The translations under genes and the position numbers were made by a program. This document shows positions 1 through 5,260 of a stretch of DNA of 7,631 nt, piece by piece. The notes below the pieces were generated by a model. That model was not told the DNA's origin. It ran no database searches and worked only from the letters and a program-made list of their open reading frames with translations. Origin of the DNA: JANXPZ01 sp034678345 (GTDB lineage Bacteria > Eisenbacteria > RBG-16-71-46); assembly GCA_034678345.1 (NCBI GenBank), contig JAXDBZ010000120.1:1-7631 (forward strand), given 5' to 3'. Within the stretch, counting starts at the first letter, position 1, and the number at the start of each line of letters is the position of its first letter.

Positions 1-1
1 C

Positions 2-187
2 GCGCCCTCGTACCTGCGGCTGCCGCGCGGGCTGCGGGGGCGCCGGCTGGATCCGGCCCAGGCCGCGGTGCTGTGCGCGGCCGCGCGGCGGGCCATCGCC
101 GCCCGGGCGCGGGGCGACCGGCGCTACCTGCTCGGCTTCGAGCGCGAGCTGCGCGACGCCGCCGGGGAGGACCACCGCCGTGGCTGA
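2..187 (+). CDS. C-terminal end of an unidentified protein (5' truncated)
   Basis: The open frame enters from the left edge and stops at the TGA at 185-187, leaving 61 residues. Almost every codon ends in G or C, which supports this frame over the other two. The visible part is Arg/Ala/Leu-rich and reads as helical, for example LDPAQAAVLCAAARRAIAAR followed by a second helix around YLLGFERELRDAAG. I do not recognise the family and no catalytic motif is visible. Its last codons overlap the start of the NUDIX gene by 8 bp, and the NUDIX ribosome binding site (GGGGAGG, about 164-170) lies inside it. The two genes are therefore probably cotranscribed and translationally coupled. Confidence 0.6.
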   Translation, partial: APSYLRLPRGLRGRRLDPAQAAVLCAAARRAIAARARGDRRYLLGFERELRDAAGEDHRRG

Positions 188-602
188 CCGGTCCGCGCCG
201 CGCCTGCGGGTGGCCGCCGCGGTCGTGTGGCGGGACGGGCGGCTACTGCTCACCCGCCGCCCGCCGGGCGGGCGGTTCGCCCTGCGGTGGGAGTTCCCCG
301 GCGGCAAGCTCGAGCCCGGCGAGTCGCCCGCCCAGGCGCTGGTGCGGGAGCTGCGCGAGGAGCTGGGCGTCGGGGCCGTGCCGGGGGAGACCCTGGCGGT
401 GGAGCGGTACGACTACCCGCAGGGCCCCGCGGTGGAGCTGTACTTCGTGCGCTGCGAGCTGGACTCGCTCGACTTCACGCCGAGCCCGGCCGTGCACGAG
501 GTGCGCTGGGCGGATCCGGCCGAGGTGGACCCGGCCGGAGTGCTCGAGGCCGACCGCAGCTTCCTCGCCGCGCTGGCGCGGCGGGGCGCCGGTCCCGCCT
601 AG
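180..602 (+). CDS. NUDIX hydrolase, MutT-type nucleoside triphosphate pyrophosphohydrolase
   Basis: The 140-residue protein has a perfect NUDIX box, G-x5-E-x7-REL-x-EE-x-GV: G42, E48, R56-E57-L58, E60-E61, G63-V64. These residues form the Mg-binding helix that positions water for attack on a nucleoside diphosphate linkage. The N-terminal strand (RVAAAVVWRDGRLLLTRRP) and the WEFPGGK lead-in are typical of the MutT/CTP-pyrophosphohydrolase branch, and the length is normal for that branch. The role is probably hydrolysis of damaged or non-canonical (d)NTPs, with 8-oxo-dGTP the usual MutT substrate; sequence alone does not fix the substrate. The start is the GTG at 180, chosen because GGGGAGG lies about 9 nt upstream and the protein aligns with the family from there. 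It overlaps the upstream gene by 8 bp. Its TAG stop lies within a CTAG shared with the stop of the opposing regulator gene. Confidence 0.93.
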   Translation: MADRSAPRLRVAAAVVWRDGRLLLTRRPPGGRFALRWEFPGGKLEPGESPAQALVRELREELGVGAVPGETLAVERYDYPQGPAVELYFVRCELDSLDFTPSPAVHEVRWADPAEVDPAGVLEADRSFLAALARRGAGPA

Positions 603-1525
603 ACCGCCGCGGCGGCCCGCAGCACCTGCCGGCTCGCCTCCGCGGGCGTGGCGGCCAGCGTCTCGACGCCGATCGCCTCGAGCCAGTCCCGGTGCGCCTG
701 GGCCGCCCGTCCCTCCATGAGGAGCCGGGGTCGGCGCGGCAACGCCGTCAGGGCGTCGCGCAGCCCGAGCACGGCCTCCTGAGGCATCCCGCGCGTCGCC
801 GAGAGCACCACCGCGCGGGAGCCGGCCGTCCCGGCCACCTCCCGCAGGGTCTCCAGTGCGGCGTCGGCGCCGAGGTAGCGCGCGCTCACGCCCTCCAGCC
901 CGACCTCGAGGGTCAGGAGCATGAGGTCCACCTCGTGCGTCTCCCCGGGCGCGCAGGCGAACAGGGCGCGCGGTTGCTGGTGGAGCGGTCGGAGGCCGGC
1001 GAGCGCCTTCTCCAGGTGCTGGCGGGCGAACGCGGTCAGGAACCGCTGCGTGGCCTCGCAGGTCTCGCCGCATCCGTGCGGGCAGAGCGTGAGCAGGGCG
1101 GGGCCGAGCGCGTGGTGGAAGGCATCGCGCAGCGAGTGCATGCTCACGGAGTCGTGGAAGGCGCGCTCGAGCGCCGCGCGGTCGAGCCGGCGCGCGGCCT
1201 CCTCGATCCGGTCGCAGCAGTCGGACAACCGACCGTTCGTCCCGGGGACCCCGGTCGCGGCCGCCGCCGTGCCGTCGTGCAGACGCGCCTGCCCCTCCGG
1301 CGTCTCCAGGTACACGCGCATCCGCCCGGCCGGCACGCCCTCGTGCATGGCGCGCTTGATCACGCGCAGGCGGGCGATGTCCTCGTCGGAATAGAGCCGG
1401 TAGCCCTTGGCGGTCCGCTCGGGGCGGATGAGTCCGTAGCGTCGCTCCCAGGCGCGCAGGGTGTTCTCGTTGATCCCGGTCAGCGCGCTGGCAGCGCGGA
1501 TCGTGAATCGAGGAGGACGCGGCAT
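599..1525 (-). CDS. MerR-family transcriptional regulator with CarH/LitR-like cobalamin-binding architecture
   Basis: The 308-residue protein starts with a MerR winged helix-turn-helix (about 7-75: FTIRAASALTGINENTLRAW, ERRYGLIRPER, GYRLYSDEDI). A helical region follows (about 98-180), then a Rossmann-like domain (about 186-300) with SARYLGADAALETLREVAG and VVLSATRG. This order matches CarH/LitR, AdoB12-dependent light-responsive repressors. E195-T-H197 matches the E-x-H of the B12-binding domain, and H170 fits the upper-ligand His. However, the W-x9-EH signature reads T159-x9-Q169-H170. An apparent insertion of about 8 residues carries C148, H150, C152 and C156. B12 binding or light sensing is therefore uncertain. 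I chose the ATG at 1525 because the HTH begins right after it and GAGGG lies upstream at normal spacing. It is divergent from the dehydrogenase gene, its likely target, and it may also regulate itself. Confidence 0.9.
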   Translation of the reverse strand: MPRPPRFTIRAASALTGINENTLRAWERRYGLIRPERTAKGYRLYSDEDIARLRVIKRAMHEGVPAGRMRVYLETPEGQARLHDGTAAAATGVPGTNGRLSDCCDRIEEAARRLDRAALERAFHDSVSMHSLRDAFHHALGPALLTLCPHGCGETCEATQRFLTAFARQHLEKALAGLRPLHQQPRALFACAPGETHEVDLMLLTLEVGLEGVSARYLGADAALETLREVAGTAGSRAVVLSATRGMPQEAVLGLRDALTALPRRPRLLMEGRAAQAHRDWLEAIGVETLAATPAEASRQVLRAAAAV

Positions 1526-1596
1526 TGTGACTTCCCTCTCGGAGTCGGCCCCGGGCGCGATTCCGCCCCTGGGCGTCGGCGTGGTGGTACAGGGAT

Positions 1597-1611
1597 GTCC
1601 GGTGACCGGAC
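1597..1611. promoter_or_regulatory. 15-bp perfect palindrome, candidate operator
   Basis: GTCCGGT-G-ACCGGAC has two 7-bp arms around a single central G. It lies in the 199-bp region between the divergent regulator and dehydrogenase genes, about 71 bp upstream of the regulator start. A near-symmetric site with a one-base centre is a plausible binding site for a dimeric regulator, and the adjacent MerR protein is the obvious candidate. In GC-rich DNA such palindromes also occur by chance, and I see no clear -35/-10 pair for the regulator around it. Confidence 0.4.
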
Positions 1612-1615
1612 GGCC

Positions 1616-1634
1616 GCCCGCCGGGGGGGCGGGC
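1616..1634. repeat. GC-rich inverted repeat in the divergent control region
   Basis: GCCCGCC and GGCGGGC form a perfect 7-bp stem around a GGGGG loop. It begins five bases after the 15-bp palindrome. The sequence could form a hairpin on either strand, or be part of a compound operator. It is not followed by a T-tract on either side that would make it an intrinsic terminator. Confidence 0.35.
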
Positions 1635-1648
1635 ATTGGACGAATTCC

Positions 1649-1676
1649 GGAACGTTGGATAGCCTTTCGCGTCCAA
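1649..1676 (+). promoter_or_regulatory. Possible ECF-type promoter for the dehydrogenase gene
   Basis: GGAAC at 1649-1653 is followed after 17 bp by GTCCAA at 1671-1676. This resembles the GGAAC-N16/17-CGT/GTC shape of many ECF sigma promoters. The distance to the dehydrogenase start (about 50 bp) is reasonable. TTGGAC at 1636-1641 is also the inverse of GTCCAA at 1671-1676, so the same bases may form an operator, or TTGGAC may be a housekeeping -35 element with a poor -10. This is a visual match only. Confidence 0.25.
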
Positions 1677-1688
1677 GGATTCGCGAAA
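1665..1688. promoter_or_regulatory. Inverted repeat TTTCGCG-N10-CGCGAAA upstream of the dehydrogenase
   Basis: Two perfect 7-bp arms (1665-1671 and 1682-1688) are separated by 10 bp. The centre-to-centre distance is 17 bp, between one and two helical turns. It lies 36 bp before the dehydrogenase start, where an operator could block or modulate transcription. It overlaps the possible ECF -10 element. It is also one of the few AT-containing stretches in a very GC-rich region. The binding protein is unknown; the divergent MerR regulator is the first candidate. Confidence 0.4.
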
Positions 1689-1724
1689 AGCGTACGCACC
1701 GAGGGGAGAGGAGCCAGGGAGACG

Positions 1725-2501
1725 ATGGAAGGCAAGGCCCGCTTCGAGGACCGCGTGATTCTCGTGACCGGGGCGACCAGCGGGATCGGTCGCTGCTGCG
1801 CCCGCAAACTGTTGGCGGAGGGGGCGAAAGTCGTCGCGGCCGGGCGGCGCCAGGACCGGCTCGACCAGCTCGCCGGCGAGGCCGCGGCCGCCGGCCGCGA
1901 GCTGCTCGCCGTGTCGGGCGACGTGCGCGACGAGGCCACCGGAGCGGCCTGGGTGTCGGCCGCGGTGCGGCGCTTCGGCGGGCTCGACGGGCTGGTGAAC
2001 GCCGCCGGCGTGATGGTCGGCGGCGGCCTGCTCGACCTCGCGCCGGCGGAGTGGGACCGCATGATGGACACGAACCTGCGCGCCATGTACCTGCTCACCC
2101 GGGCCGCCGCGCCCGAGCTGATCCGGCGCAAGGGGGCGGTGGTGAACATCTCCTCCGTGGCCGGTCCGCGGCCCTACGCGAACCTGATGGGCTACGTCGT
2201 CAGCAAGGCGGGCGTGGACGCCTTCACGCGCTGCGCCGCGCTCGACCTGGCGCCGCACGGCGTGCGCGTGAACGCGCTGAACCCGGGCGTGGTCGTGACG
2301 GAGCTGCAGACCGCCCTCGGCGCGGTGGCCGACTACCCCGCCTTCCTCGAGCGCTCGAAGAGCACGCACCCGCTGGGCCGCGTCGGCCAGCCCGAGGAGA
2401 TCGCCGCGCTCGTGCTCTTCCTGCTCGGCGACGAAGCGGCGTGGATCACCGGCGCGACGGTGCCCATCGACGGAGGCCGGCAGCTGCTCAGCGCCCGCTG
2501 A
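1725..2501 (+). CDS. Short-chain dehydrogenase/reductase (classical SDR)
   Basis: The 258-residue protein has the full classical SDR signature set. The dinucleotide-binding loop is TGATSGIG (15-22), the structural motif is NAAG (92-95), and N117 sits in NLRA. The catalytic triad is S144 in NISS, Y157 and K161 (Y-x3-K). The PG turn is at 187-188, and the C-terminus has the usual ITGATVPIDGG. R41-R42 after the second strand, with no acidic residue there, suggests NADP(H). The substrate cannot be read from sequence; FabG-like names would be over-precise. The ATG at 1725 is chosen because the Rossmann fold begins at residue 9 and purine-rich GAGGGGAGAGGAG (1701-1713) and AGGGAG (1716-1721) precede it. 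An upstream in-frame extension to 1461 would overlap the divergent regulator gene and is rejected. It is the first gene opposite the MerR regulator and 28 bp ahead of a CDF transporter. Confidence 0.93.
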   Translation: MEGKARFEDRVILVTGATSGIGRCCARKLLAEGAKVVAAGRRQDRLDQLAGEAAAAGRELLAVSGDVRDEATGAAWVSAAVRRFGGLDGLVNAAGVMVGGGLLDLAPAEWDRMMDTNLRAMYLLTRAAAPELIRRKGAVVNISSVAGPRPYANLMGYVVSKAGVDAFTRCAALDLAPHGVRVNALNPGVVVTELQTALGAVADYPAFLERSKSTHPLGRVGQPEEIAALVLFLLGDEAAWITGATVPIDGGRQLLSAR

Positions 2502-2529
2502 GCGGCGGCGGCCCCGGACGGCTCCGATC

Positions 2530-3438
2530 ATGGTCGAGCACACGCACGGGCGGCACGGCGGGAGGGACCACGGCCGCGCCTTCGCCGTCGGCGTGGCCAT
2601 CAACCTCGGCTTTGTCGCCATCGAGGTCGTCGCCGGGCTGTTCGCCCACTCGCTGGCGTTGCTCGCCGACGCCGCGCACAACCTGGGCGACGTGCTGGGG
2701 CTGCTGCTGGCGTGGGGTGCCGGGCGTCTGGCGCTGCGGCCGCGCTCGGCGCGGCGCACCTACGGGCTGCGCCGCGGCACCATCCTCGCGGCGCTGGCCA
2801 ACGCCGTGCTGCTGATGCTGGCGGTGGGGGCCATCGCCTCGGAGGCCATCCGCCGCCTCGGGCACCCGGCGCCGGTGGCGGGACTGCCCATCATCCTCGT
2901 CGCGGCCGCCGGGGTGCTCGTGAACGGCGCGACCGCGCTGCTCTTCCGCGAGGGCCGCCGCCACGACCTGAACGTGCGCGGCGCGTTCCTGCACATGGTC
3001 GCCGACGCCGGCGTGTCGCTCGGCGTCGTCGTCGGCGGGTTGGTCATGCGCCTCACCGGCTGGACCTGGCTCGACCCGGCGCTGAGTCTGGTCATCGGCG
3101 CCGTCATCGCGATGGGGACGTGGGGCCTGCTGCGCGAGTCGCTGGATCTGGCGATGGACGCGGTCCCGGCGGGGATCGACCCGGCCCGCGTCGAGGCGTG
3201 GCTGACGGCGCTGCCCGGCGTGACGGCGGTGCACGACCTGCACATCTGGGGCATGAGCACGAGCGAGGTCGCGCTGACCGTGCACCTGGTGGCGCGGCCC
3301 GGCGCGCTGGACGACGCGGCGCTGCACCGTGCCGCGGCGGGGCTCGACGAGACCTTCGGCATCGGCCACAGCACCATCCAGGTGGAGGTCGGCGACCCGG
3401 CGGACGGCTGCTGCCGCGCCGACGGGGACTCCGTCTAG
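2530..3438 (+). CDS. Cation diffusion facilitator (CDF) family divalent metal efflux transporter
   Basis: The 302-residue inner-membrane protein resembles CzcD/ZitB. The N-terminal tail carries spaced histidines (H4, H6, H9, H14). About six membrane segments follow. TM2 has H50-x3-D54 within LLADAAHNLGD, and TM5 has H155-x3-D159 within FLHMVADAG, the HD-HD transport site typical of zinc CDFs. The C-terminal cytoplasmic domain (about 205-290) has VHDLHIWGMS (H235, H238), H252 and H280 in IGHSTIQVE, as in the metal-sensing ferredoxin-like fold. A Cys pair, C294-C295, lies near the end. It probably exports Zn(II), perhaps Co/Cd, in exchange for protons. No other in-frame start is better, but I see no strong Shine-Dalgarno before the ATG; translation may depend on coupling to the dehydrogenase 28 bp upstream. 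Confidence 0.94.
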   Translation: MVEHTHGRHGGRDHGRAFAVGVAINLGFVAIEVVAGLFAHSLALLADAAHNLGDVLGLLLAWGAGRLALRPRSARRTYGLRRGTILAALANAVLLMLAVGAIASEAIRRLGHPAPVAGLPIILVAAAGVLVNGATALLFREGRRHDLNVRGAFLHMVADAGVSLGVVVGGLVMRLTGWTWLDPALSLVIGAVIAMGTWGLLRESLDLAMDAVPAGIDPARVEAWLTALPGVTAVHDLHIWGMSTSEVALTVHLVARPGALDDAALHRAAAGLDETFGIGHSTIQVEVGDPADGCCRADGDSV

Positions 3439-3523
3439 CCCGGACCGGCACCGGCCTCCGCAGCGGCCTCGGCCGCCGCCGCCCCATCACCTTTCCCCCG
3501 GCCCACTTCCGGCTGATGTCGCG

Positions 3524-3549
3524 CGCCCGGGCGGCCGATAACCCGGGCG
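3524..3549 (+). promoter_or_regulatory. Hairpin abutting the start codon of the first GIDE-like gene
   Basis: CGCCCGGG (3524-3531) and CCCGGGCG (3542-3549) are perfect 8-bp inverted arms around a 10-nt loop. The second arm ends at the base before the ATG at 3550. No Shine-Dalgarno is visible in front of this gene. In the transcript the stem would occupy the ribosome landing site, so it may limit or regulate translation. The rest of the 111-bp gap after the CDF gene (3439-3523) is GC-rich and shows no convincing promoter or intrinsic terminator. Confidence 0.4.
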
Positions 3550-4380
3550 ATGGACTTGACCCTCTTCACCCATCCGACCGCCGGCGGGCTGGCCGGCGCC
3601 GTCGGCGCCATCGTGGCCGGGGCGCCGCTGTTCAGCGACGGCCTGCGCGCGCTGCGGCTGCGACGCCGGCTGCGGCGCCTTCGGGCCGCGTCCGCCGGAG
3701 GCGAGGGCTTCCGCCACCTGGAGGGCACGGTCGCCCTCGAGAGCCCGCTGTTCGCGCCGCTCTCGGCCAGGCCCTGCGCCTCGTTCCGGCTCGAGTTGCG
3801 GGCCGAGGGCGCCCCCATCGCGCGGACCGTGGGGGACGAGCGTTCGTTCCGCCTCGTCACGCCGGAGGGCCTCGCCCACGTCGAGGCCGACGGCGTGCGT
3901 TGGGACCTGCCCCGCACCGCCGAGCGCGAACTCGCCGCCGGCGACCTGCTCACCGGCACGCTCACCCGACTGCTCGAGCGGGCGCCCGAGGCGCTGGCCT
4001 GGCGCCGCGCGGGGGGGAGGCTGCGACTCGTCGAGCGCGCGCTCGTGGCCGGCTCCGCCTGCCACGTCGTCGGCCACGCGCGGAGCGTGCGCGCGGAGGT
4101 GGCGCGGGCCGGGGTCGAGACCGTCCTGCTGCGCACCGGCACCGACGACGTGCCCGAGCCCGTGAGCTTCGCGCCGCCCGATTCCGGCCCGGAGCTGTGG
4201 GTCGGGCCCGACGGGCTCGTGGACTTCACCCTCGTCTCGGACCGCGAGCCGGCCGCCGGGGACCTCGCCGTGTCGCGCTGGCGCACGCTCGGCCTGCTGG
4301 CCGGTCCCGTGCTCAGCCTGTTCGGGCTGCTCTACCTGGCCGCCGCGGCCGACGCGCTGCGCGCGCTGGGGCGCTTCTAG
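3550..4380 (+). CDS. Membrane-anchored GIDE/MULAN-like (BAM) domain protein, first paralogue
   Basis: The 276-residue protein has an N-terminal hydrophobic segment (about 11-29), a basic stretch (LRLRRRLRRLR, 36-46), a central beta-rich domain and a C-terminal membrane segment (about 247-267). The central domain matches the pattern I know from GIDE/MULAN intermembrane domains: SPLFAPLSARPCA (65-77), a degenerate FRLVTPEGLAHVEADG (100-115) and LRLVERALVAGSACHVVGHA (158-177). No RING follows the last membrane segment; only about nine residues remain, so no ubiquitin-ligase activity is implied. The next gene is a diverged copy with the same layout and the shared motif GP-x-L-S/T-LFGL-x-Y in the final membrane segment. 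This copy lacks several aromatic residues of its sibling and is probably the faster-evolving one. The function of bacterial members is not established. The start has no Shine-Dalgarno and abuts a hairpin. Confidence 0.75.
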   Translation: MDLTLFTHPTAGGLAGAVGAIVAGAPLFSDGLRALRLRRRLRRLRAASAGGEGFRHLEGTVALESPLFAPLSARPCASFRLELRAEGAPIARTVGDERSFRLVTPEGLAHVEADGVRWDLPRTAERELAAGDLLTGTLTRLLERAPEALAWRRAGGRLRLVERALVAGSACHVVGHARSVRAEVARAGVETVLLRTGTDDVPEPVSFAPPDSGPELWVGPDGLVDFTLVSDREPAAGDLAVSRWRTLGLLAGPVLSLFGLLYLAAAADALRALGRF

Positions 4381-4387
4381 GAGCGCC

Positions 4388-5197
4388 ATGGCGGACTTCA
4401 CGCTGCCGGCCGTCGCCACGATGGCGCTTGCCTCGGGCCTGCCGTGGTTCGCGAAGAGCTTCCGCGAGCTGCGCCTGCAGCGCCTGATCCGCGACACGCC
4501 GACCGCGCGCATCCGCTCGATGCCGATGGGCCTGGTCGAGCTGAACGGCCGGGCGGTACCGCGCAGCGAGCTGGCGGCACCATTCTCGGGCCGCCCCTGC
4601 GCCTACTGGGAGGTGGACGTCTCCACCCGCTCGAAGAACTCCTGGCACGTCGTACACCGCGAGGCCTCGGGCCATCCCTTCTACCTGCGCGACGAGACCG
4701 GCCTGGCGCTGGTCTATCCGGCCGGCGCCACGGTGCGGCTCGGCTTCCAGCTCGAGGAGGTGTGCGCCGGAGTGGCGCTGCCCGACGTCTACGCGGACTA
4801 CCTGCGCGCCCGGCGGCCGGCGGCGGCGACGCTGTGGCGGATGGGTTCCCTGCGCTTCCGCGAGCGCGTGCTCGAGCCCGAGCAGCGCGTCTACGTGCTC
4901 GGCACCGCGACGCCGCGGTCGCAGTCGGTCGCCGTCTCGGCGGACGAGGCGATGGAGATGACCGGCACGGACGGCTGGCGGGCGCGGCGACTGCAGGGAC
5001 TCGACATCGAGGTCCGGGCGGTCGTGCGCCGCGGCGAGCACGAGCGCACCTACGTCATCTCGCAGCAGTCGGAGCGCGACCTGACCCTGCAGCTGGGGCT
5101 CCGGGCCGCGGCCGGGCTGGTGGGCGGCCCGGCCCTCACGTTGTTCGGACTCGGCTACTGGCTCCTCGCCCTCGGCGGGGGGCACGGGCCGCGATGA
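4388..5197 (+). CDS. Membrane-anchored GIDE/MULAN-like (BAM) domain protein, second paralogue
   Basis: The 269-residue protein is the more canonical of the pair. A hydrophobic N-terminal segment (about 5-21) is followed by LRLQRLIRDTPTARIRSM (28-45), then the GIDE-like core: G-x-V-ELNGRA, AAPFSGRPCAYWEVDV (63-78), HPFYLRDETGLALVYPAGA (96-114), and LRFRERVLEPEQRVYVLGTA (155-174). A C-terminal membrane segment (about 243-262) ends the protein. Eukaryotic MULAN/MAPL has the same two-membrane-segment layout with a cytosolic RING added; no RING is present here. AGGAG overlaps the stop codon of the first paralogue, four bases before the ATG, so the two are tightly coupled. A lemA gene follows after 63 bp, a neighbour known for this family in bacteria. 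The two paralogues may form a hetero-oligomer, which is inference. Confidence 0.85.
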   Translation: MADFTLPAVATMALASGLPWFAKSFRELRLQRLIRDTPTARIRSMPMGLVELNGRAVPRSELAAPFSGRPCAYWEVDVSTRSKNSWHVVHREASGHPFYLRDETGLALVYPAGATVRLGFQLEEVCAGVALPDVYADYLRARRPAAATLWRMGSLRFRERVLEPEQRVYVLGTATPRSQSVAVSADEAMEMTGTDGWRARRLQGLDIEVRAVVRRGEHERTYVISQQSERDLTLQLGLRAAAGLVGGPALTLFGLGYWLLALGGGHGPR

Positions 5198-5203
5198 ACC
5201 CGT

Positions 5204-5240
5204 CCGGCGGGCCCGCGCGTCGCGCGGTCGTCCCCGCCGG
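5204..5240 (+). promoter_or_regulatory. Nested two-tier hairpin between the second GIDE-like gene and lemA
   Basis: The outer arms CCGGCGGG (5204-5211) and CCCGCCGG (5233-5240) are perfect 8-bp complements. They enclose a second perfect inverted repeat, CCGCGCG-T-CGCGCGG (5213-5227). The structure fills most of the 63-bp gap and ends eight bases before the lemA ribosome binding site. There is no T-tract, so a standard intrinsic terminator is unlikely. A role in partial termination, RNA processing or mRNA stability, giving LemA a different level from the GIDE-like proteins, is possible. Confidence 0.5.
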
Positions 5241-5260
5241 CGAATCGCAGGAGGCGATCC

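Noticed and set aside
1461..1724. N-terminal extension of the dehydrogenase
   Set aside because: It would overlap the start of the divergent regulator and read through the repeat-rich control region. The Rossmann fold begins right after the ATG at 1725.
1526..2149. N-terminal extension of the MerR-type regulator on the minus strand
   Set aside because: It would run antisense into the dehydrogenase and precede a HTH that normally sits at the extreme N-terminus. The ATG at 1525 has its own ribosome binding site.
227..2815. Very long open frames across several genes (862 codons on +, 838 codons on - at 243-2759)
   Set aside because: They run through the NUDIX, regulator, dehydrogenase and CDF genes in the wrong frame or strand. 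At this GC content stop codons are rare, and the translations are Arg/Ala/Gly/Pro-rich with no domain.
3421..3476. Terminator after the CDF gene
   Set aside because: Only short stems are seen (GACGG/CCGTC, partly inside the coding end, and GCGGC-CTCG-GCCGC) with no T-run, so they are too weak to call in such GC-rich DNA.
3435..4512. Long minus-strand open frames opposite the GIDE-like genes (3435-4286, 3487-4512)
   Set aside because: They are low-complexity shadow translations with no start signals. The plus-strand frames have membrane segments and family motifs.
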